A DNA stretch of 6,546 nucleotides from Candidatus Minthomonas equi (GTDB lineage Bacteria > Bacteroidota > Bacteroidia > Bacteroidales > UBA932): NCBI GenBank assembly GCA_018064575.1, contig JAGHUZ010000039.1:1-6546 (forward strand). The letters are read 5' to 3'. The notes under the pieces are model-generated. The model did no database searches. It was not told where the DNA came from and saw nothing but the letters and a program-made list of their open reading frames with translations. The translations under genes and the position numbers were made by a program. Of this stretch, positions 1-4,779 are shown piece by piece; positions within the stretch are counted from its first letter, which is position 1, and each line of letters starts with the position of its first letter.

Positions 1-9
1 TCAATCATC

Positions 10-17
10 TATTTTTG
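10..17 (+). promoter_or_regulatory. Candidate Bacteroidota -7 promoter box upstream of the DUF4293 gene
   Basis: TATTTTTG, followed by C, fits the Bacteroidota -7 consensus TAnnTTTG. It ends 21 bases before the ATG at 39, which would give a leader of roughly 15-18 bases. The -33 region would fall outside the window, so it cannot be checked. AT-rich spacers produce this octamer by chance fairly often, so this is a candidate only. Confidence 0.35.
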
Positions 18-38
18 CTCCGAAAAAACAGACACACT

Positions 39-479
39 ATGATTCAACGCATACAAACCCTTTTTCTTCTGGTCGCTGCAGGTCTCACACTCTCTATGGC
101 ATTCTGCAATATGTCAATAACCCCGGTAAGCACCCTCGCAGACGGTACACTTGAACAGACTGCTCTAAGATACGTAAATGACATCACATCCATAAGTCTG
201 ATTCTGATGTCTTTCGCCCTGACGATGGTCACAATTTTCAATTACAGAAACAGAATCCGTCAGATAAGGCTCTGCAATATCAATTCCATTCTGCTGCTGG
301 GTTTCCAGATATATCTGGCTGCCAAATTTTTCGGCCGTCCGGAAGACCATTTCTTCACTCTTACGGCAGTATTCCCCATAGTCTCGGCCATTCTTTGCTT
401 CATAGCTATGCGGTATATAGCCAGGGACGAAGCTCTCGTAATGTCTGCATCGCGTCTGAGAGGCAGGCACAGGAAATAG
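39..479 (+). CDS. DUF4293-family four-helix membrane protein
   Basis: A 146-residue integral inner-membrane protein of unknown function. The start MIQRIQT, four hydrophobic segments (about residues 7-24, 49-67, 82-97 and 107-125) and the basic C-terminus containing RDEALVMSASRLR match what I remember of the DUF4293 family, which is largely confined to Bacteroidota. The loop between helices 1 and 2 is polar (about residues 25-48) and probably lies outside the membrane. I chose the ATG at 39 rather than the in-frame TTG at 15, because family members begin with MIQRIQ and the extra residues would add nothing recognisable. A TAnnTTTG box lies just upstream. From memory, this family often sits near rho in Bacteroidota; the left flank is outside the window, so this cannot be checked here. 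The gene ends in TAG one base before the stop of the convergent gene. The family call is by recall of sequence pattern, not by a search. Confidence 0.85.
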   Translation: MIQRIQTLFLLVAAGLTLSMAFCNMSITPVSTLADGTLEQTALRYVNDITSISLILMSFALTMVTIFNYRNRIRQIRLCNINSILLLGFQIYLAAKFFGRPEDHFFTLTAVFPIVSAILCFIAMRYIARDEALVMSASRLRGRHRK

Positions 480-480
480 A

Positions 481-1749
481 CTACTTTTGCTTTTTTATCA
501 GTTCCGAAAGCTGGGAAGAGAGCATATTCAGAGTAGCGATATCATCATAAATATCCTTTGCAAGCTCTTCCGATGAAGTCTTGGAACGTTTTCTGAAGTT
601 TTGTACCATTTTGGTATGCGCCCTGGAATAGGACTGGAGTGCGGTTATGCATCTGGTCCTGATAGCGGAAGCATCATTGAGAAGGCGGTCGCATTCCATA
701 TAGACCGCATCCCCCTTCATACTGATTTCCATAAAATCATCCGTAAGTGATGCGGCATCCAGATAGGCCCGGTAATCATCTTTCAAGCCCTCCTTTTCAT
801 TCTCGATGAGACTCTTCATAGCATCGGACTTAAGAATGGTCACAAGGGCATTTACACACCTCGCGACGACAGTGTCACCGTCCATTACAAATGCTTTTAC
901 CAACTTGGCCTGACGGCATCTGACAAAACCTTCGGTCAATAATCCGACATATCTTCCGGGAATTTTAGCAAAACCGACATCGATTCCATTCAATCCGATT
1001 TCGTTAACATAACTGAAAACGGAATCCACTTTCCTGCCGATTCCCCTTGTCTCCGTTCCATACTGTTGCCATCTGGTGCTGCTTGCAAGGCTGCCAAGCG
1101 CATTGGAATAGGATTTGAGCGCTTTTACGTACACTTCCGATTTCTTGACCTGCCCGGCATTCTGAATACACTGCTTACTGAAGGAGGTAACTTCATCCCA
1201 ATGAGCCTGTGGTGATAAGAGAGACGCAGAATATAAAACGCCCCTCTCTCTGCGAACTTTCTCAAGATGCTCGAATATCACGACCGGACAGGCCGTGGCC
1301 GTGTCCGCTGAAAGGGATAAATCCGCTGCCATCTTAATCTGCGACTTGGTCAGGACAGAGCAGGACGCAGTAAGCAGGAGAATGAGTGTCAGGCATAACG
1401 GCCATCTGGAGATTTCCTTCAATACTGAGACGATTCCTCCGATAACCGATTCTATTCTGTCAAGAGCCTTCGGAACCTTGCCCATACGAGTAACGCGGGC
1501 ACGAATCAGAGATGACTGTTTCTTAATATCCTTTACAGCATCGGCCATTTCGGATGTAATCTGTTTTTCAAGAGCGGCAGAGGCCACTCGTTCAGCCTTA
1601 CGGAGAGTCACGGCGGAAAGTTCCAACAATTCCCTTTCCTTAGGTTCGAGTGAAGCATCCCTGCGACGCTCATCTATAGCCCTGACGGCATTTCTGATTT
1701 CCTTTACCGACTCAGGGGTTTCGTTTTTCGTGTCAGCTCTGCTTGACAT
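481..1749 (-). CDS. Helical membrane-anchored or lipoprotein-like protein of unknown function with internal signal sequence
   Basis: A 422-residue protein that I do not recognise. Residues 1-105 are highly charged and predicted helical or coiled coil (rich in Lys, Arg, Glu and Ala) with no signal peptide. Residues 116-133 form one hydrophobic stretch ending in LLTASCS, which fits a relaxed lipobox with Cys130. Residues 140-422 are again mostly helical, with a RERGVLYSASLLSP segment at about 167-180, and end in a charged coiled-coil-like tail. As a single chain it would be a one-pass membrane protein with a cytoplasmic N-terminal domain and a periplasmic C-terminal domain. Alternatively, the in-frame TTG at 1422 would make a classical lipoprotein of about 313 residues. 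The ATG at 1749 is taken because the upstream part is open and coding-like. It starts 6 bases after the TPR gene's TAG, implying co-transcription and a shared role, probably at the cell envelope (inference). Confidence 0.8.
   Translation of the reverse strand: MSSRADTKNETPESVKEIRNAVRAIDERRRDASLEPKERELLELSAVTLRKAERVASAALEKQITSEMADAVKDIKKQSSLIRARVTRMGKVPKALDRIESVIGGIVSVLKEISRWPLCLTLILLLTASCSVLTKSQIKMAADLSLSADTATACPVVIFEHLEKVRRERGVLYSASLLSPQAHWDEVTSFSKQCIQNAGQVKKSEVYVKALKSYSNALGSLASSTRWQQYGTETRGIGRKVDSVFSYVNEIGLNGIDVGFAKIPGRYVGLLTEGFVRCRQAKLVKAFVMDGDTVVARCVNALVTILKSDAMKSLIENEKEGLKDDYRAYLDAASLTDDFMEISMKGDAVYMECDRLLNDASAIRTRCITALQSYSRAHTKMVQNFRKRSKTSSEELAKDIYDDIATLNMLSSQLSELIKKQK
1360..1440 (-). 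other. Internal lipoprotein-type signal sequence with possible alternative TTG start
   Basis: Read leftward, GGAGGA (1440-1435) is followed 12 bases later by an in-frame TTG (1422-1420). The next residues are KEISRW, a hydrophobic core of about ten residues, then TASC with Cys130 at 1362-1360. From the TTG, a signal peptide of 20 residues before the Cys would be of textbook length and layout (basic n-region, leucine-rich h-region, Ala-Ser before Cys). SD-like motifs are weak guides in Bacteroidota, so use of this start is a possibility rather than a call. Without it, the same stretch acts as an internal membrane anchor. Confidence 0.4.
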
Positions 1750-1755
1750 AATTCG

Positions 1756-2988
1756 CTATTTTTCTTCAGATGAACAATATTTCTTGATTACACGGTAGGC
1801 ATCCTGCACACCAAGTTCCCCGGCCTTCGAAAGGTCTATGCATCCTTTTTCCTTTTCCTTAAGGTATATCTGCGCAAGTCCCCTGTTATAATAAGCCTCG
1901 GGAATCCACGGATAAATATTCAATGCCGTGGAATAATTCCGGATGGCCAGAGGAAACTCGTTGGAAAGACAGTACAGATTTCCAAGATTATAGTATGCAT
2001 AAGGGAAATCCGGCATCAGTGCGACAGTTTTCTCCATATCCCTGATGGCCGAAGAGTAATCATATATCCTCACTGACTTGTCCTGAACCCTGGCACGAGT
2101 AGTCCCTTCATTGTCCAGAGTCAAAATCTGGACATTCGACTCCATACTGGATATGAAATCTATCATTTCGGCTTGAAGGACACCTCTGTTCAAAAGGAAG
2201 AACACCTCATCCGGCATCATCGATATCGCTTCATCATAACAGGACAAGGCTGAATTGAACTGTTTGTCATCAGATTCAAGCAACGCCTTGGCGAAAAGAA
2301 GCTGCGGCGTTCTCTCAGCCAGAAGTTCCTTGTCCACGCGGTTCATCAACGGAAGATTCAGATATCTGGATGAGGTCATTTCCTTGCTGGCCAGTTTGAC
2401 ATCTATCGGAATGCCCGCCATGAAACTCTCCAGCGCGGCGTTCTCGAATTTCCGCCCGAGCAGCATTGGATTGAAATCCTTCTTTTCCGACACGCAGAAC
2501 CGATACAGGGGTTTGAGCTTGATTTCCACGTTCCGGTTTTGGAGCAGTTCCTCATCATTGAAGTCCTTCTTGGCAAAATCGGCGTCAAGAGAAAGAAGTG
2601 AATTGTATTTTTTGGTGGTATCGGCGAAATCAGCGGAACCGGTCATCTGTGAAGAACGGTATTCATTCACTTTGGCAGCAGCCACATTATAATCTGACTT
2701 GGCCAGAGTCATTTTCCCCAGTTTCTGACGCACGAAAGACCTGTTCATATAAGCTTTGGCGAAATCCGGATACAGTTCTATCGCCTTCGTATAATCGTAC
2801 TCTGCATCGGAATACCGGCCAAGTTCTATAAATACAGAAGCCCTGTTGAAATAGGCAAGAACGTTCTTGGGATTGATTTCCAGTACCCGGTCCAAATCTT
2901 CCAGCGCCTGATTGTACGCACCGGCCTGAGCCCTTATGAGCGCCCTGTTATAAAGAGTCAGTGAATTGGTCGGTTCGAGTTCGAGCAC
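1756..2988 (-). CDS. C-terminal part of an interrupted exported TPR-repeat protein
   Basis: This open stretch is the downstream continuation of the TPR gene that starts at 3759. The reading frame is actually open from 3051, directly after an in-frame TGA. The GTG at 2988 is merely the first conventional start and encodes the Val of KVLELEPTN inside a TPR helix, so it is an unlikely true start. The part has no signal peptide. Numbered from 2988, TPRs lie at about residues 9-42, 43-76 and 77-106. An insert without TPR pattern follows (about 107-226, containing RNVEIKLKPLYRF), then more TPR-like helices at about 227-281, 308-328 and 329-396. TPRs are protein-protein interaction scaffolds; no enzymatic motif is visible. 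Joined with the upstream part, the gene is 1756-3759, 667 codons counting the TGA. It ends in TAG, 6 bases before the next gene's ATG. As a separate expressed protein it is doubtful; as part of one gene it is well supported. Confidence 0.6.
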   Translation of the reverse strand: MLELEPTNSLTLYNRALIRAQAGAYNQALEDLDRVLEINPKNVLAYFNRASVFIELGRYSDAEYDYTKAIELYPDFAKAYMNRSFVRQKLGKMTLAKSDYNVAAAKVNEYRSSQMTGSADFADTTKKYNSLLSLDADFAKKDFNDEELLQNRNVEIKLKPLYRFCVSEKKDFNPMLLGRKFENAALESFMAGIPIDVKLASKEMTSSRYLNLPLMNRVDKELLAERTPQLLFAKALLESDDKQFNSALSCYDEAISMMPDEVFFLLNRGVLQAEMIDFISSMESNVQILTLDNEGTTRARVQDKSVRIYDYSSAIRDMEKTVALMPDFPYAYYNLGNLYCLSNEFPLAIRNYSTALNIYPWIPEAYYNRGLAQIYLKEKEKGCIDLSKAGELGVQDAYRVIKKYCSSEEK

Positions 2989-3051
2989 CTTATCCGAATC
3001 TTCGAGAGCCCCGTTGAAATTTTTGGAATCATAGCGGCCCAGTCCTCTGTT

Positions 3052-3054
3052 TCA
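3052..3054 (-). other. In-frame TGA interrupting the seventh TPR unit
   Basis: The codons read GCT TAC TGA AAC AGA GGA (Ala-Tyr-stop-Asn-Arg-Gly). The TGA is codon 236 and occupies the repeat column that holds Phe66, His100, Phe134, Leu168 and Ile202 upstream, and Tyr, Phe and Met in the next three units. The 34-residue register is unchanged across it, so no indel is involved. One base change from Leu TTA or Trp TGG would produce it. It may be a real nonsense mutation, a base-call error or a readthrough site; the sequence alone cannot decide. Confidence 0.9.
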
Positions 3055-3759
3055 GTAAGCGAAAGTATTGGTAGAATCCAGAGAAACTGCCTTGTCCAAA
3101 TCCTCAAGAGCTAGAGAAAGGTCGTGTCTGAGATAATGGACACGTGCCCGTCTGATATATCCCTCCGGTTCGAAGTAATTCAGTGTAATCGCCTTATCAT
3201 AATCGGAAAGGGCCTTTACAGTATCACCAACGAACAGATAACAGGCGCCCCGGTTCAGATAGGCATCCCCCTGCCTCGGCTCTCTGGCGATAAAAATATT
3301 GAAATCATTGATGGCTTTTTCAAACTGCTGGGACAGGAGATAGGTCACCCCCCTGCTGAAATACAGACCGTTATACCCAGGCCTGAGTTCCACCGCCTCC
3401 TCAAGGTCCTTGAGGGCCTGGTCATACTTTCCGCTCCGGCTGAGAGTAATGGCCCGATAATGGTAGGCCGCAGTATAAAGGGGGTTAATTTCCAGAGTCC
3501 GGTCGAAATCAAGTTCCGCTCCCACGAAGTCAGACAGATTATACTTGGCTATTCCCCGAAAGAAATATGCTTCAAAACAAGTCGGGTCAAGACGGATGAG
3601 CACGTTGAGATTATCTATGGCCAATGAATACCGGCCCTCTTCCAACATCTGCCTGCCCCGGTAAAAGAACATATTCCTGTCATATTGGGCAGAGACATCG
3701 TTTTCTGAAGCTGTCAGTAACGAAATGAAAACCAATAGGTATAACAGACTACGCTTCAT
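3052..3759 (-). CDS. Exported TPR-repeat protein, N-terminal part before an in-frame TGA
   Basis: A 235-residue open frame with a signal peptide. Residues 1-24 have Lys-Arg, a hydrophobic core (LLYLLVFISLL) and probable cleavage after VSA, before Gln25. Six TPR units follow in strict 34-residue spacing, starting at about 28, 62, 96, 130, 164 and 198, each with the xAY-x-x-R-G/A and A-x-x-D pattern. A seventh unit begins at 232 and is cut after FAY by TGA. The frame continues with NRGLGRY and completes that repeat, so the original gene ran to 1756. The product would be periplasmic or outer-membrane associated and act as a protein-binding scaffold (family knowledge); its partner is unknown, with the 422-residue protein encoded downstream the obvious candidate. 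The truncated product would keep its export signal and six intact repeats, so it could still fold. It is the first gene of the leftward operon and starts 68 bp from the divergent peptidase gene. Confidence 0.75.
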   Translation of the reverse strand: MKRSLLYLLVFISLLTASENDVSAQYDRNMFFYRGRQMLEEGRYSLAIDNLNVLIRLDPTCFEAYFFRGIAKYNLSDFVGAELDFDRTLEINPLYTAAYHYRAITLSRSGKYDQALKDLEEAVELRPGYNGLYFSRGVTYLLSQQFEKAINDFNIFIAREPRQGDAYLNRGACYLFVGDTVKALSDYDKAITLNYFEPEGYIRRARVHYLRHDLSLALEDLDKAVSLDSTNTFAY

Positions 3760-3785
3760 TTCAAAACAAATTCTAATTTTTTTTG

Positions 3786-3793
3786 TACATTTG
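3786..3793 (+). promoter_or_regulatory. Candidate -7 promoter box for the peptidase-uvrB operon
   Basis: TACATTTG followed by T matches TAnnTTTG, the Bacteroidota -7 element. It lies 34 bases before the ATG at 3828, giving a leader of roughly 28-30 bases. No TTTG is found at the usual -33 distance; the nearest approximation is TTTC at 3759-3762, which is too far away. The position in a divergent intergenic region supports it; the missing -33 box keeps confidence moderate. Confidence 0.42.
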
Positions 3794-3811
3794 TAACCTC
3801 GAAAACGTTTG

Positions 3812-3819
3812 CAAATATA
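3812..3819 (-). promoter_or_regulatory. Candidate -7 promoter box for the leftward TPR operon
   Basis: On the minus strand this reads TATATTTG followed by C, matching TAnnTTTG. It lies 52 bases upstream of the TPR ATG at 3759, so the leader would be nearly 50 bases. No convincing -33 TTTG is present at the expected spacing. If both this box and the plus-strand box are used, the two start sites would cross and the leaders would overlap by about 10 bases. Confidence 0.33.
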
Positions 3820-3827
3820 ATCAATTA

Positions 3828-4775
3828 ATGAACAAGGGTATCCCTCTATCCATTCTACTGTTTATTTCTTTGGTCATTCTGCCGAAGACTGCCGCGACAG
3901 CCCAGAATGCAGATTCAGTAGTCACTCCCCAAATGCAGCGGGAAATACTCTCCTATATCGCTTCCGACGATGCCAGAGGCAGGGCGGCAGGCACTCAATA
4001 CTGCCGGTTCATCGCCGATTTCATCCGTGATGAATTCGCCAGATACGAACTTCTCCCCTACAACGGCGGTGATTATTACTGCCAGTTCCGTCTCCCGAAT
4101 ATGCATATGGGGCGTAATATTGCAGGAATCGTACCAGCCCGCAGGAAAACGGACAAATACATTATCGTATCAGCCCACTATGACCATATGGGAGCCATAA
4201 ACGGGTACGTTTTCAACGGAGCTGATGACAATGGGTCCGGGGTTACAGTACTTCTCGGACTTGCCAAAATTTTCTCTGCGATGAAGAATATCGGATTCAA
4301 TTCCAGATATAACATTCTTTTCGTGGCTCTTGACGGAAAAGAAGCAGATATGAGCGGCTCTAAGGATTTCGTAAAAAAACTGAAAATTCCGAAACAGAAT
4401 ATATTGTGTGATATTAATCTCGACCAGATGGGTTCAAGTCTGGAGCCTGTTCATAAAAACGGCAGACCATACGTCATAATTCTGGGCAAAGAGTCCCTTC
4501 CTCCGGACGCAAGAGGGGTAATCGATATGGCCAACGCCGTATCGGGCTTGAATATGGATATTGACTACACCTTCTACAACAGCAAAAAATTCGCCGATTA
4601 CGTTTACAAAACGTCCGACCAGATAGTGTTCCGCAATGCAGGCATTCCGTCCCTGCTGGTCACCTGCGGATTCAATGACCATACCTACAAGACCACGGAT
4701 GATGTGGATATCATAGATTTCGATATGATGTATCGCAGAATGATGCTCCTCTACCACACCATCTGTCATTTCTGA
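3828..4775 (+). CDS. Exported M28-family metallopeptidase-like protein with altered catalytic residue
   Basis: A 315-residue protein with a signal peptide (residues 1-25, hydrophobic core 5-19, probable cleavage ATA before Gln26) and an M28 di-zinc aminopeptidase-type fold. Visible zinc-ligand motifs: His117 in AHYDHMG, Asp134 in GADDNGSG, Glu172 in DGKEADMSGS, Asp199 in INLDQMG and His285 in NDHTYKTTDD. The usual Glu-Glu pair, in which the first Glu is the catalytic base, is here Lys171-Glu172, so metal binding looks intact while hydrolysis is questionable. Length is in the normal range for single-domain members. I chose the ATG at 3828 rather than the upstream in-frame TTG at 3783: the ATG places the signal peptide at the N-terminus, and the TTG lies beside the candidate promoter. 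It would act in the periplasm or at the outer membrane. It ends with TGA followed at once by in-frame TAG, 4 bases before uvrB, so the two genes are probably one transcript. Specificity cannot be inferred. Confidence 0.85.
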   Translation: MNKGIPLSILLFISLVILPKTAATAQNADSVVTPQMQREILSYIASDDARGRAAGTQYCRFIADFIRDEFARYELLPYNGGDYYCQFRLPNMHMGRNIAGIVPARRKTDKYIIVSAHYDHMGAINGYVFNGADDNGSGVTVLLGLAKIFSAMKNIGFNSRYNILFVALDGKEADMSGSKDFVKKLKIPKQNILCDINLDQMGSSLEPVHKNGRPYVIILGKESLPPDARGVIDMANAVSGLNMDIDYTFYNSKKFADYVYKTSDQIVFRNAGIPSLLVTCGFNDHTYKTTDDVDIIDFDMMYRRMMLLYHTICHF

Positions 4776-4779
4776 TAGT

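Noticed and set aside
455..505. Intrinsic terminator after the DUF4293 gene (T-rich run at 484-497)
   Set aside because: The T-runs follow no stable GC-rich stem; only CTG/CAG three-base pairing is found upstream, and the stretch is coding sequence of the opposing gene.
1295..1798. 167-codon open frame on the plus strand
   Set aside because: It lies antisense within the 422-residue gene and the end of the TPR gene; Ser/Arg/Ile-rich shadow composition, no domain, and no start context.
3030..3054. TGA at 3052-3054 as a selenocysteine codon
   Set aside because: The roughly 40 bases downstream on the minus strand form no convincing SECIS-type hairpin (only a 3-bp CAG/CTG stem), and a TPR hydrophobic column is not a redox site.
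3124..3627. 167-codon open frame on the plus strand
   Set aside because: It lies opposite the regularly spaced TPR repeats; the true coding strand is shown by the 34-residue periodicity.
3803..3810. AAACGTTT palindrome as an operator
   Set aside because: Only 8 bp, not extended by its flanks and not repeated in the window; too little to name a binding site.
3783..3827. TTG at 3783 as start of the peptidase
   Set aside because: It would put 15 polar residues ahead of a good signal peptide and overlap the candidate -7 box.
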